Notes under the pieces: generated by a model
Told to the model about the DNA's origin: nothing
The model's input: only the letters and a program-made list of their open reading frames with translations
Databases searched by the model: none
Translations under genes and position numbers: made by a program
Assembly (NCBI GenBank): GCA_001604405.1
Contig: LVBL01000006.1
Coordinates: forward strand, 1 to 64,000
Length of the DNA: 64,000 nucleotides
Origin: Spirochaetales bacterium Spiro_10
Lineage (GTDB): Bacteria; Spirochaetota; Spirochaetia; Treponematales; Treponemataceae
Direction: 5' to 3'
Shown: piece by piece, positions 44,380-53,816 of the stretch
Layout of the letters: every line of letters begins with the position of its first letter
Position numbering within the stretch: position 1 is the stretch's first letter

Positions 44380-45528
44380 CTATCGCCTGGTTTTCCTGGC
44401 CTCGGCCGCGGCGACGAGGGCGGCCACCGTATCGTTCGCGCTTTTTTTCCAGCTGAACTCCTGTACCCGGTCAAGACCCTTGCCGATAAGGGCGTTTCGC
44501 GTGGACTCGTTCGCCCCCGCTCCGTCCCGAACGATCCGCCCGATCGCGTCCGCGATCTCCTCGGGGTTCGACTGGTCGAAATAGAGACACGAGTCCCCCG
44601 CCATCTCGGGAAGGGCGCCGGAGCGCGCGCAGGCCACCGGGATGCCGCAGGCCATCGCCTCGAGGACCGGAAGGCCGACCCCCTCGGCCGACGAGGGAAA
44701 GACGCACGCGTCCGCCGCCGAGTAGAGCTCGGGCAGGTTCTGGTGCGGGAAGTAGCCGGTCAGGAGGATGTCCGACGAAGCGGGCGACTTGAGCACCTCG
44801 CGATGGACCATCTCCGCGTTGACGCTGTCTGAGCCCGCGAGCACGAGCCGGTGCGGGGCGCCGGTCCGCTTCTTGAAGATGTCGAAGCCGCGGATGAGCT
44901 CGACATGGCGCTTCGAGGGGTACGCGATCCTGGAGGCGTAGATGATGTAGGGGCGGCGAATCGAAAAGGGCTGTATGAGGACTGCCTCCGAGTTCGGAAC
45001 GACGCGCGGGAAAAAAAGCCCCGTGTCGATGCCGTTCGGTATGACGGTGACGCGGGACTCGGGGATCCGCAAATTCACGAGATCGTCACGAATGAAACGG
45101 CTCGCCGCGATGACGCGGTCGGCGCGCTTGAGCTGCATCTTGAAAAAGCCGTTGACGAGACCGTCGTCCGAGTTGCGCTCGAGGTCCGAGACGATGTCCT
45201 GAACGACGACGACGGAGGGCACGTCGAAGAAGGCGGGCAGAAGCCGGATACCCGCGGGAAAGAGGACGGCGTCGTATTTGCGCCTCTTGGCGAACGAGTT
45301 GAGCCGGGTTATATGCCAGAAGCGCTCGGCCATCAGGGTGTCCCCGAGCGAAACGCCGGAATAGGAAACGTTCTCGAGGCCGGAGTTATAGGTGTATCGG
45401 TCAAGCTCGGGGCCGAAAAGCTCCACGACATGGCCGGTTTCGGAGATGTTCCGTACCAGGGAGGCGATATACGAGCCGATGCCTGACCGTCCGTGATCGC
45501 ATCCAAAGGTGTCAATACCGAAAATCAA
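44380..45528 (-). CDS. GT4-family glycosyltransferase
   Basis: The 382-residue GT-B enzyme has N-terminal glycine loop GCDHGRSGIGSYIASL, and the nucleotide-sugar EX7E motif in SSAEGVGLPVLEAMACGIPV. A central YIIYASRIAYPSKRHVELI is typical of GT4 mannosyl/glucosyltransferases. The best start is a TTG at 45528 with GGAGGA 6 nt upstream; the frame extends further up without a ribosome-binding site. The acceptor is unknown, probably lipid or surface polysaccharide. It stands alone, divergent from the helicase gene. Confidence 0.85.
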   Translation of the reverse strand: MIFGIDTFGCDHGRSGIGSYIASLVRNISETGHVVELFGPELDRYTYNSGLENVSYSGVSLGDTLMAERFWHITRLNSFAKRRKYDAVLFPAGIRLLPAFFDVPSVVVVQDIVSDLERNSDDGLVNGFFKMQLKRADRVIAASRFIRDDLVNLRIPESRVTVIPNGIDTGLFFPRVVPNSEAVLIQPFSIRRPYIIYASRIAYPSKRHVELIRGFDIFKKRTGAPHRLVLAGSDSVNAEMVHREVLKSPASSDILLTGYFPHQNLPELYSAADACVFPSSAEGVGLPVLEAMACGIPVACARSGALPEMAGDSCLYFDQSNPEEIADAIGRIVRDGAGANESTRNALIGKGLDRVQEFSWKKSANDTVAALVAAAEARKTRR

Positions 45529-45602
45529 CGATAGTCCTCCAGGCAGTTCGGTAAATTTCGACAATTATAGCACTTTCCCGGTCAATATGCTATCCTGAGA
45601 GC

Positions 45603-46838
45603 GTGAGTACCTTTTCCGACCTTTCCGTTCCCGAAGAACTCGTGGCCGCCTTGGCGAAACGCGGCATCGTAACACCTACGCCCGTACAGGAGCGCGTCAT
45701 CCCGCGCGTGCTTGCCGGGGACAATGTCCTATTTCAGTCGGAAACCGGCACGGGTAAGACGCTGTGCTACCTTCTGCCCGCCTTCCTGCGCTGTCTTCCC
45801 GTCGCGAAAGCCCAGCCCCGGGTGCTTATCGTGGCACCGACCCACGAGCTCGCCTCGCAAATCAGGCGCGAGGCCTCGGTCCTGGCGACCGACTCGGGCC
45901 TCGAGGTCCGCTCGACGCTCTTTATCGGGGGAGCTCCCCTGAAGCGCCAGGTCGAGGCCCTCAAGGAAAAGCCGGCCATCGTCATCGGCGGGCCCGCCCG
46001 CGTCGTCGAGCTCGTGCGCCTGAAAAAACTCGACCTCCGCTCAGTCGGCCTCGTGGCCCTCGACGAGGCGGACCGCATGCTCGCCCCCGAGCTCCGGGAC
46101 ACGCTCGCCGAGCTTCTGACCCTCGTGAGCGCGGACGCCGTCGTCGCGGCCTGTTCGGCCACCGTCACGGAACATCACGCGCGGCTCCTTTCGGCCATGC
46201 TCGCCCGCCGCCAGGGCGCGACGCCCGAAAGCGCGCGCTTCGATACGGTCACCCTGCCGCCCGAGGACGTGCTCAAGCGGAACATCACGCACTGGGCCTT
46301 TTTCAGCGAGGGCCGCGACAAGACCGAGGCCCTCAGGCGGTTCATACTGGCGGAAAAGCCGGCGAAACTCCTCGCCTTCACCTCCATCGTCGGACAGGTG
46401 GACGGGATCGCGGCGAAACTGAAATTCAGGGGGATAGCCTGCGCGGTCCTCCACGCCAAGCTCGACAAGATAGGCCGGAAAAAGGCCCTCGACGACTTTC
46501 GCTCGGGAAGGATCACCGTCCTCGTGACGAGCGACCTTTCTGCCCGCGGGCTCGACATCGCGGACATCAGCCATGTCGTCCAGCTCGACGTCAGCGACAA
46601 CGAGGATTTCTTCGTGCATCGCGCGGGACGCACGGCAAGGGCGGGAAAGTCGGGGATCAATGCGGTATTCGGGGACGAGGTCGAACTGAGGAGGCTTTCG
46701 CGCATCGAAAAGCGCCTCGGCATCGTCGTCTACCCGAAGGTCCTGTACGGTGGCGTGATCCGAGCCCCGGACGAGGGAGACGACGGCGACGATGACGAAA
46801 CGGCCCCGGACGACACGTCCCCGGGCGGCAATCAGTAG
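45603..46838 (+). CDS. DEAD-box ATP-dependent RNA helicase
   Basis: The 411-residue protein contains all core motifs: Q-motif TPTPVQERVIP, motif I SETGTGKT, motif II DEAD in VALDEADRML, motif III SAT, and motif VI HRAGRTARAG. The acidic C-terminal tail (DDGDDDETAPDD) is short. Such helicases remodel rRNA or mRNA; the exact member cannot be named. The start is GTG at 45603. Its last 7 nt overlap the convergent barrel gene. Confidence 0.93.
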   Translation: MSTFSDLSVPEELVAALAKRGIVTPTPVQERVIPRVLAGDNVLFQSETGTGKTLCYLLPAFLRCLPVAKAQPRVLIVAPTHELASQIRREASVLATDSGLEVRSTLFIGGAPLKRQVEALKEKPAIVIGGPARVVELVRLKKLDLRSVGLVALDEADRMLAPELRDTLAELLTLVSADAVVAACSATVTEHHARLLSAMLARRQGATPESARFDTVTLPPEDVLKRNITHWAFFSEGRDKTEALRRFILAEKPAKLLAFTSIVGQVDGIAAKLKFRGIACAVLHAKLDKIGRKKALDDFRSGRITVLVTSDLSARGLDIADISHVVQLDVSDNEDFFVHRAGRTARAGKSGINAVFGDEVELRRLSRIEKRLGIVVYPKVLYGGVIRAPDEGDDGDDDETAPDDTSPGGNQ

Positions 46839-48577
46839 AAGTATTCCATCCCGGCCGAGATGTAGTTGTTGAACACGGTACCGCCCACGGCGGCGCGCCA
46901 GGCGTCACGCTGGGCCCGCGCGGCGTTTTCGATGGTAGTCCGGTCGCCCGGGTCGGTGGGGTCGAGCGCGGCGATCGCGGGATCGTACACGTACATCTCG
47001 CGGCCCACGTTCGGGTTGACGTCAACCTCGAAGCGATAGCCCAGCTTGAACACGATGAGCCCGCCCGTCTTGAGCTTGGGCAGGCGCGCCGTCACGTCGA
47101 ACCCGGCCTGCCACACGTACTGTATGGTCTGCTGGGTAAGGAAGGGCGTCGAGTAGAAAAAGGCGTGGCCCGCGCCCGTTCCCGAGGAGTTGTTCACGCT
47201 TCCGTCCGTGACGTAGGAGTCCTCGGCCGACATGTACTGGTACACGCGCATGTAGTCGGCCCCTTCGAAATCGAGGCTTTCGTTCACGTTTCCGTGCCTG
47301 ATGAGCGTCCCGACGATATCGACGTCCATCGCGTCGAGGGGGCGGAGCTTGACCTTCAGGTTAAGCCGGTCCGAGTTCGGCTCGAGGGCCGCGCCGACGC
47401 AGTTTCCCGCGTGGGTGAAGCTCTGGTAGTTGGGCGCCGTGGAATCGAGCGTCTGGCCTTCCTTGTGGGAATAGGTATACGGGGTCACCATCGTGTAGTC
47501 GAGCGAGGCGAGCGTGAAGAACCCGGACTTTCTCGGCGCGTAGGAAACGGCAAGCTGGCCGGCGATACGCCACTTCGTGTCCCATTTGAACGTGATGATG
47601 TCGTTGAAGCTCAGGTCGTCCGCCACGAGCATGCCGTCGACTTTCACGCCCTCAGCCGGTCGCACGGTAAACATCCCGCCGATGAAGTTGTTGTCGGCGA
47701 AGCCCGTATTCCCCTGGCTGATCATGAAGGCGGACGCCGGCAGAAGGTACAGCGGCTCGAAGCGGCCGCCGTACATGACGGACTCGAAGGCGGATATCTC
47801 GAGCCAGTTCAGGGGTCGGACGGTAAGCGAGTGGATGGCGAGGTACTTCTCGGGATAGTAGGTCTCCTGATCCTCGTCGGAGGTGGCCGTTAGGGCGTAA
47901 AACGAGAAATTGAAGGCCCATTTTTCGCGATTGACGGCGGCGTTCCACTGGCCGCTATGCAGGGTCTGGGAGCCGAAAAGGACGCCGGTATCGTGTATCG
48001 GGCCCCAGGAGCCTCGCATCATCCCCGCGTTGAAATAGGTGTCGGGCGTTCCGACCGCGAGGGAGGAGTTGAGCGAGGGCAGTATCCAGAAGGGTCCGGC
48101 CTTCGCGTTGTCCTTGACGATGTCCTTGTCCGAACGCTCGCTCTGGGGTATGAGTTCCTGGTAGGGGAGCTTGTTCGTGGCCCACCCGTCGACCGAGGCG
48201 CTCGCGGAGACGTACTGGTTGAAGATGTAGTTGACGTCGAAGGATATGGCCACGTCCATCTGCTTGTACTTGTTCGCCGTGTCGATGGCGAGCGTGCCCT
48301 TGCCGCCGTAATGAAGGATGCGCCCGAACAGGCGCTTCGAGTGCCGCTCCGCGATCTTCCGCTGGGTCGAGTCGCCCCGCTCCATCACCTCGGAAAGTAT
48401 CCTCTTGACGAGGGGAAGCGGGTACGGCCTGGCGGCGGGAAGGTCCCGCACGATTCCCATGGTCTCCCAGACGGTGAGGTCATCGTAGAAAAAATCCAGG
48501 GGATCTGCCGCGACTTGCGCGGAAAGGGTCGCCGCGCAAAGGGTAAGGGCGAGCAAAACGGCTGTAATCTGCCTCAT
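46832..48577 (-). CDS. Outer-membrane beta-barrel protein (capsule-assembly-Wzi-like style)
   Basis: The 581-residue protein has a signal peptide (ITAVLLALTLCAATLSAQ, cleavage near SAQVAA). A short N-terminal helical region follows (ETMGIVRDLPAARPYPLPLVKRIL), then alternating amphipathic strands rich in aromatic residues. It ends in Tyr-Phe-Tyr (GMEYFY), a barrel-type C-terminus. The N-terminal pattern and NAGMMRGSWGPIHDTGV recall Wzi-like outer-membrane proteins. Its function in this organism is unknown; location next to glycolipid enzymes may be relevant. Confidence 0.7.
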   Translation of the reverse strand: MRQITAVLLALTLCAATLSAQVAADPLDFFYDDLTVWETMGIVRDLPAARPYPLPLVKRILSEVMERGDSTQRKIAERHSKRLFGRILHYGGKGTLAIDTANKYKQMDVAISFDVNYIFNQYVSASASVDGWATNKLPYQELIPQSERSDKDIVKDNAKAGPFWILPSLNSSLAVGTPDTYFNAGMMRGSWGPIHDTGVLFGSQTLHSGQWNAAVNREKWAFNFSFYALTATSDEDQETYYPEKYLAIHSLTVRPLNWLEISAFESVMYGGRFEPLYLLPASAFMISQGNTGFADNNFIGGMFTVRPAEGVKVDGMLVADDLSFNDIITFKWDTKWRIAGQLAVSYAPRKSGFFTLASLDYTMVTPYTYSHKEGQTLDSTAPNYQSFTHAGNCVGAALEPNSDRLNLKVKLRPLDAMDVDIVGTLIRHGNVNESLDFEGADYMRVYQYMSAEDSYVTDGSVNNSSGTGAGHAFFYSTPFLTQQTIQYVWQAGFDVTARLPKLKTGGLIVFKLGYRFEVDVNPNVGREMYVYDPAIAALDPTDPGDRTTIENAARAQRDAWRAAVGGTVFNNYISAGMEYFY

Positions 48578-48694
48578 ATTACAATGTATCTCCCGACGGA
48601 TCAGAATAATGACCAGGCAACCGAAAGAACCGCGAACACCGACGACGCCTCGATTTCCCCGCGCATCAAACTATATCCGAGATTACCGGTAAGC

Positions 48695-49849
48695 TCAAGG
48701 GATTCCCGCGCCTTCGGGGTATTCGAGAATGAAGCGGACGACGTAGTCCACCCCGTTCCGGACGCCGAGACGGGCGATGTTTTTCCGTACGTCCCGCGCG
48801 AGCTCCGGGTTGTCGATGACCTCGTAGGCCTTTGCCAGTATCTCGCGGGGCTTCTTGATATACCATCCCGCCCCGTTATGCACGACATGGAGCACGTTTC
48901 CGATTTCCTGCCCGCGGATGAACGTCGAGAAGATGACGGGTTTTCCGACCGCAAGGACCTCCATGACCGTTGAGGCCCCGCCCTTGGTGATGACGCAATC
49001 GGCGATATTGAGCAAATCGGGCATGAAGTCGACAAACCCGAAGGTCATGACGTTGGAGGCCTTGTACCACTCGGCAAGCTGATTGACCTGGAACCTCAGG
49101 AGGCGGTTTCGGCCGCATACCACGACGAGCAGTTCATCCCGCTTTTGCCGCAAAAAAAGGGAAACGATGCGGTCGGCGCTCTTGAGCCCCTCGCCACCCC
49201 CCGCGACCAGGATGACCTTCCGGTCGGGCGCGATCCCCAGCCGTTCCCGGACCGCGAGGCATTCCGCCGCGGTGTAGGGCCTGTCATAGGCCCGTGAGAA
49301 CATGAACGGGAAGGAACGCACGCGGTCGGGCGTGAATCCGTGGCGTTCGACGGCCTCTTTCCGCAGTTTTTCCGAAAATACGACGAGTTCCATCCTTTTC
49401 ACGTAAAACCAGGAACCGTGGGCGGTAAAGGGATCCGTTACGAGGGTAATAAGGGGGATGGACGGATCTACGCGGTCGATCGCCTTTCTCGCCATCATGA
49501 TGAGAACCTCGTGAAGGCACACGACCTTGGTGATGCCCTCGTTCCTGAGGAACCTGACGAGGTGGTTCTCCCCGTGTATGGACACGAAGTAGTTGCCGAA
49601 CCGCATGACAAGGGGAATCTCGGTCATCCGGTAGAAGAGGACATAGCTCGCCTCGAAGTAGTTCGAGGATATCTTGTACCCGTCCTCGAAGAAGAACCGG
49701 CACGCCCACATGCGCTCGCTGAAGCCGTTGAAGAGGGTCGTCTCCACCCGGTCGGGGAAATTCTCGTTCAGGGCCTTCGAGAGCGCCCGAGCCGGCGCGA
49801 CGTGTCCGCCGCCGGTATTCAGGTATAAAAAGGCGATTTTCTGCTTCAT
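48695..49849 (-). CDS. MGDG-synthase-like GT28 glycosyltransferase
   Basis: The 384-residue enzyme starts MKQKIAFLYLNTGGGH. The GGGHVAPARAL loop and C-terminal ITKGGASTVMEVLAVGKPVI match monogalactosyldiacylglycerol synthases and processive diacylglycerol glucosyltransferases. It probably makes membrane glycolipids, which several spirochaetes contain. The start is ATG at 49849; the frame is open further up but overlaps a promoter region. It is divergent from a second lipid glycosyltransferase. Confidence 0.85.
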   Translation of the reverse strand: MKQKIAFLYLNTGGGHVAPARALSKALNENFPDRVETTLFNGFSERMWACRFFFEDGYKISSNYFEASYVLFYRMTEIPLVMRFGNYFVSIHGENHLVRFLRNEGITKVVCLHEVLIMMARKAIDRVDPSIPLITLVTDPFTAHGSWFYVKRMELVVFSEKLRKEAVERHGFTPDRVRSFPFMFSRAYDRPYTAAECLAVRERLGIAPDRKVILVAGGGEGLKSADRIVSLFLRQKRDELLVVVCGRNRLLRFQVNQLAEWYKASNVMTFGFVDFMPDLLNIADCVITKGGASTVMEVLAVGKPVIFSTFIRGQEIGNVLHVVHNGAGWYIKKPREILAKAYEVIDNPELARDVRKNIARLGVRNGVDYVVRFILEYPEGAGIP

Positions 49850-49936
49850 GGCGTCCCGACAGTATACCCGTAAGGCCGCCCGTTCACAAGCAAAAACCAA
49901 TTTACAAAGGAGAGGCAAGACGTTTATAATCCCGGG

Positions 49937-51157
49937 ATGAACATAGCCCTTTTTTCAGACAGCTACGTCCCGACGAAAAGCGGCGTCGTGACCGTGGTCG
50001 TACAGTTGCGAAAGGCCCTCGAGGCCATGGGCCACCATGTCGTCATCGTCACCGTCGAAACGACCGCCGAGGAACGGAAGGTTCGGGAAGACGACCCGTG
50101 CATCTTCCGCGTAAAGTCGATTCCGCTCGGGCTTGGCACGGACCAGTTCGTCGGATTTCCGCAAAAAAGGAAGATTATCGCCTTTCTGCAGGCCCACGAC
50201 ATCGAGCTCATACACAGCCACACGGAGTTCTACATAGCCCACGCGGCCAAGAGCGTCGGCAAGGCGATGCATATCCCCACGATCGCGACCACCCACACGA
50301 TGTGGGAGGATTTCTACGACTATTACATCCCCATGGCCCGCCTCATACCGGTCAAGGCGATCAGAAAGCTGGTCAAACGGCTTTTCAAGAAGTTCTACGC
50401 CCTGATCAACGTCTCCACCAAGGCGCGCGACTATTTCAAAAGCGAGTTCATGCTTCCCGGGATTCCCTCGGCGGTTATCCCGAACGCGGTCGACACCGAG
50501 GCCTTCATGGCGAAAAGGGAAAGCGGGCGGGATCAGGAGGACATGCGCGTCAACTGGGGCATCAAGCCGGACGAGGCCCTCCTCCTGTTCGTCGGGCGGA
50601 TCGGCGAGGAAAAGCGCGTGCTCGAACTCCTTGACGTCTGCATCGGCGTCATCCGCGCGCGGCCGTCGGCAAAGGCGATATTCGTCGGAAGCGGACCCGC
50701 GCTCGAGCAGATGCGCAAAACCGTGCAGAAGGAGCGTCTTGACCACCGCATCATCTTTACCGGCTTCGTGAACTGGACCGATTTGCACGCCTACTACGAC
50801 ATGAGCGACATCTTCGTCACCGCCTCCCTTTCCGAGATGCACTCCATGACGATCCTCGAGGCCCTCATCTCCTCGCTGCCGATCGTCGCCCGCAACGATT
50901 CCAGCTATTTCGACACGGTGCTCCCGGGCCGGAACGGCTTTCTCGCGAAATCCGACGGGGAGATGCTCGACTGCATCCTCGCGCTCGTCGACGATCCGGA
51001 CCTGCGCGGGCGTTACGCCGCCGAGAGCCGCTCGGTCTCGGAGCGCTTCTCGATAGAAACCCACGCGAAAAAAACGCTCGCCTTCTACGAGGCGGTGCTC
51101 GAGGCGTATCCGCGGCCCCTTGACGAGGACCGCCTTCGGGCGCTGGTCGAGTCGTGA
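49937..51157 (+). CDS. GT4 glycosyltransferase, diacylglycerol-glucosyltransferase-like
   Basis: The 406-residue protein begins MNIALFSDSYVPTKSGV, has HSHTEFYIAHAAKSVGK and HTMWEDFYDYYIP, and the motif SEMHSMTILEALISSLPIVAR. This resembles the 1,2-diacylglycerol 3-glucosyltransferase group (alMGS-type). Paired with the divergent GT28 enzyme it could form a two-step glycolipid pathway. The stop overlaps the next start by 4 nt. Confidence 0.85.
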   Translation: MNIALFSDSYVPTKSGVVTVVVQLRKALEAMGHHVVIVTVETTAEERKVREDDPCIFRVKSIPLGLGTDQFVGFPQKRKIIAFLQAHDIELIHSHTEFYIAHAAKSVGKAMHIPTIATTHTMWEDFYDYYIPMARLIPVKAIRKLVKRLFKKFYALINVSTKARDYFKSEFMLPGIPSAVIPNAVDTEAFMAKRESGRDQEDMRVNWGIKPDEALLLFVGRIGEEKRVLELLDVCIGVIRARPSAKAIFVGSGPALEQMRKTVQKERLDHRIIFTGFVNWTDLHAYYDMSDIFVTASLSEMHSMTILEALISSLPIVARNDSSYFDTVLPGRNGFLAKSDGEMLDCILALVDDPDLRGRYAAESRSVSERFSIETHAKKTLAFYEAVLEAYPRPLDEDRLRALVES

Positions 51158-51846
51158 AACGCGAGGAAAAGGAACTGCTCTACGATTTTCTCGAGACGGC
51201 GCGCTGTTACCTCTCCGACGGCGCGGCGGCTCGGCGCGCGCCGCCCGAATTCGAGGACGAGCTCGACGGCCCCGCCCTTGCCGCGCGCATGCTTTCCTGC
51301 TTCCGGTGCGAACTCTCGAAGAACCGCGCGAACGTCGTCCCCGGAGCCGGCTCGGCTTCCCCGCTCGTCATGGTGATAGGCGAAGGCCCCGGCGCCGACG
51401 AGGACGCGTCGGGTCTGCCGTTCGTCGGCAAGGCGGGCCAGCTCCTTGACCGCATGCTCGGCTCTATCGGCGTCTCCCGCGAGACGAACGCCTTTATCGC
51501 CAACATCGTGAAGTGCCGCCCGCCCCACAACCGCGACCCCGAGCCCGGCGAGATAGAATGCTGCCTGCCCTGGCTCGAGGCCCAAATAGCCCTTCTCTCC
51601 CCGGTCGCCATCCTGGCGCTCGGCCGCGTCGCGTCGCATACCCTGCTCGGCGTTTCGACGCCGATGGGCTCGCTTCACGGCACGTTTTACGAATACCGGG
51701 GCATTCCGCTCATGCCGACCTACCATCCGAGCGCCGTGCTCCGCGACGAGTCGCTCAAGCGGCCGGCATGGGAGGACCTCAAGGCCTTTCGCGACCGTCT
51801 CGCGGCCTTGAGCCCCGCGTATCGCGCCGCGATCGAGGGCAAATGA
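51154..51846 (+). CDS. Family 4 uracil-DNA glycosylase (Fe-S)
   Basis: The 230-residue protein has iron-sulfur ligands C49, C52, C121 and C136 or C137. Active-site motif I is GEGPGADEDASGLPFVG, and motif II HPSAVLRD lies near residue 197. It removes uracil from DNA. It starts at GTG and overlaps both neighbours by 4 nt, so it is in one transcript with priA. Confidence 0.92.
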   Translation: MKREEKELLYDFLETARCYLSDGAAARRAPPEFEDELDGPALAARMLSCFRCELSKNRANVVPGAGSASPLVMVIGEGPGADEDASGLPFVGKAGQLLDRMLGSIGVSRETNAFIANIVKCRPPHNRDPEPGEIECCLPWLEAQIALLSPVAILALGRVASHTLLGVSTPMGSLHGTFYEYRGIPLMPTYHPSAVLRDESLKRPAWEDLKAFRDRLAALSPAYRAAIEGK

Positions 51847-53816
51847 CCCCGCTGTGGCTCGAGGTTACGTTCAGCCTGCCCCTCCGACAGTCCTTCACCT
51901 ACGTCATCAAGGAGCCCGAAGACCGCGAATACGTCGGATGCCGGGTCGAGGTGTTTCTCGGAAGGCGGAAGACGACCGGCTTCGTCGTGGCGACAATGCG
52001 CGAGTTGCCGTCCGGTTTTCCGCTGAAGAGCGACGAGATCAAGGAAGTCCGCCGGGTGATCGACCGCGACCCGATCTTCGGCGCCGGCGAGGTCGAACTC
52101 GCGAAATGGATGGCCACGTTCTATCTGTGCTCCGCCGGCGAGGCCCTCGCGGCCATGCTGCCCTCGGGCAGGAGGGAATCGGAGGGACAGGGAATCAGCG
52201 AGGACGAGGCGGACTTCTCCGCCTCCAGGACCGACCTCTCGGACGAGCAACGTGACGCCGTCGGGGGGATATCGTCGGCCGGCTCGGGCGCGATATACAT
52301 ACACGGCGTGACCGGCTCGGGCAAGACGGAGGTCTTCCTGCAGGCGGCCGAACGCGTGCTCGACGCCGGAAAGGACGTGATCTACCTCGTGCCCGAGATA
52401 GCCCTGACGCATCAGGTCGAGGAGGCGATAACCCGGAGGTTCGGGACCGCGGCCGCCGTGCTGCATTCCGGCCTTACGCCCTCGCGGAGACTCACCGAGT
52501 GGATGCGCGTGCGCCGGGGAGAGGCCCGCATCGTCGTGGGCGCGAGAAGCGCGGTATTCGCGCCGGTGGCCAATCTCGGGCTCGTCATCATCGACGAGGA
52601 GCACGATCCGTCCTACAAGTCGGGAACCTCGCCGCGGTACCACGCCCGTCAGCTCGCCATGCGCCGGTGCGCCATCGCCGCCTGCCCGCTCGTCATGGGA
52701 AGCGCGACGCCGTCGCTCGAGGCCTGGCACCAGATCAAGACCGGCGCCATGCGCTGTTTCCGCCTCACGAAGAGGCTTTCCGGCGGGGCGCCGCCCGAGA
52801 TCCGCGTCGTCTCGCTCGCGGGCTCCGCGCGCGCCATATCCGACGAGCTGCTCGCGGAGATGCGGGACGCGAAGAGCGCGGGAAGGCAGTCGATCATCTT
52901 CCTCAACCGCCGCGGGTTCACGCATTTCTTCCGCTGCAACACCTGCGGATACGAGCTTCTCTGCCGGAACTGCTCGGTTCCGGTTACCTGGCACCGGAGC
53001 CAGGGCGTGATGAAATGCCACTACTGCGGCTGGCAGTCGAAGCCGCCCGCGAGCTGTCCGGAATGCGGTTCGCTCGACGTGGGCTACGCGGGTTTCGGAA
53101 CGGAGTACCTCGAGGAGGAGATCGCCGCCGCCTTCCCCGACTGCTCCATCAGGCGGATCGATACGGACAGTCTCACGGGAAAGGACAGCCTCAAGGACGC
53201 CCTCGCGGAGTTCAGGGAAGGCAAGACGGACATCCTTCTCGGGACGCAGATGGTCGCGAAGGGCCTCAACTTTCCCGGCGTGCGACTCGTGGGAATCGCC
53301 CTCGCCGACACGGGCCTTCACATGCCGGATTTCCGCGCGGCCGAACGGACCTTCGCCCTCATCCTGCAGGTTGCCGGACGGGCGGGAAGGTTTTTCCCCG
53401 ACGGGCGCGTACTCGTGCAAACATGGAATCCCGCGAATCCGGTCATCAGGTTCGCGCAAACGGGCGACATAGAGGGCTTTTACGCCTACGAGCTGGCCCA
53501 GCGGGCTGAACTCGGCTTTCCCCCCTTTTCGCGCCTCGTACGGCTCGTGTTCAGGAGCAAGTCGGCGAAACAGGCGGAGGCCGGCGCGGAAGGCGCGGCG
53601 GCGATATTCAGGGAGTTGCTGCGCGAACCCTCGGAGGTGATGGGTCCCGCGGAGTGCCCCATCTCGCTCATGTCGGGAAACCACCGGCACCAGGTCATCC
53701 TGAAGGGCCCCCGACTCGCCCCCCTCGTCGCGGCCGCGGGCGCGTTCCGGGACGACTACAAGCCGAACCCCGCGCTCTACGTCGAGTACGACGTGGATCC
53801 GCAAAGCCTTTTGTAG
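51843..53816 (+). CDS. priA: Primosomal replication helicase PriA
   Basis: The 657-residue protein has an N-terminal DNA-binding domain (TFSLPLRQSFTYVI), Walker A GVTGSGKTEVF and Walker B LVIIDEEHDPSYK. Four CxxC zinc knuckles occur between about residues 360 and 405, and C-terminal helicase motifs (LLGTQMVAKGLNFPGV, QVAGRAGRF) follow. It restarts stalled replication forks. The ATG at 51843 overlaps the glycosylase stop; a longer frame above it lies in the other gene and is not used. Confidence 0.96.
   Translation: MTPLWLEVTFSLPLRQSFTYVIKEPEDREYVGCRVEVFLGRRKTTGFVVATMRELPSGFPLKSDEIKEVRRVIDRDPIFGAGEVELAKWMATFYLCSAGEALAAMLPSGRRESEGQGISEDEADFSASRTDLSDEQRDAVGGISSAGSGAIYIHGVTGSGKTEVFLQAAERVLDAGKDVIYLVPEIALTHQVEEAITRRFGTAAAVLHSGLTPSRRLTEWMRVRRGEARIVVGARSAVFAPVANLGLVIIDEEHDPSYKSGTSPRYHARQLAMRRCAIAACPLVMGSATPSLEAWHQIKTGAMRCFRLTKRLSGGAPPEIRVVSLAGSARAISDELLAEMRDAKSAGRQSIIFLNRRGFTHFFRCNTCGYELLCRNCSVPVTWHRSQGVMKCHYCGWQSKPPASCPECGSLDVGYAGFGTEYLEEEIAAAFPDCSIRRIDTDSLTGKDSLKDALAEFREGKTDILLGTQMVAKGLNFPGVRLVGIALADTGLHMPDFRAAERTFALILQVAGRAGRFFPDGRVLVQTWNPANPVIRFAQTGDIEGFYAYELAQRAELGFPPFSRLVRLVFRSKSAKQAEAGAEGAAAIFRELLREPSEVMGPAECPISLMSGNHRHQVILKGPRLAPLVAAAGAFRDDYKPNPALYVEYDVDPQSLL

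Noticed and set aside
48601-49035. Arg/Ser-rich and other long open frames opposite or overlapping GC-rich genes throughout the window
   Set aside because: They are frame shadows caused by high third-position GC and lack ribosome-binding sites or recognisable protein sequence.
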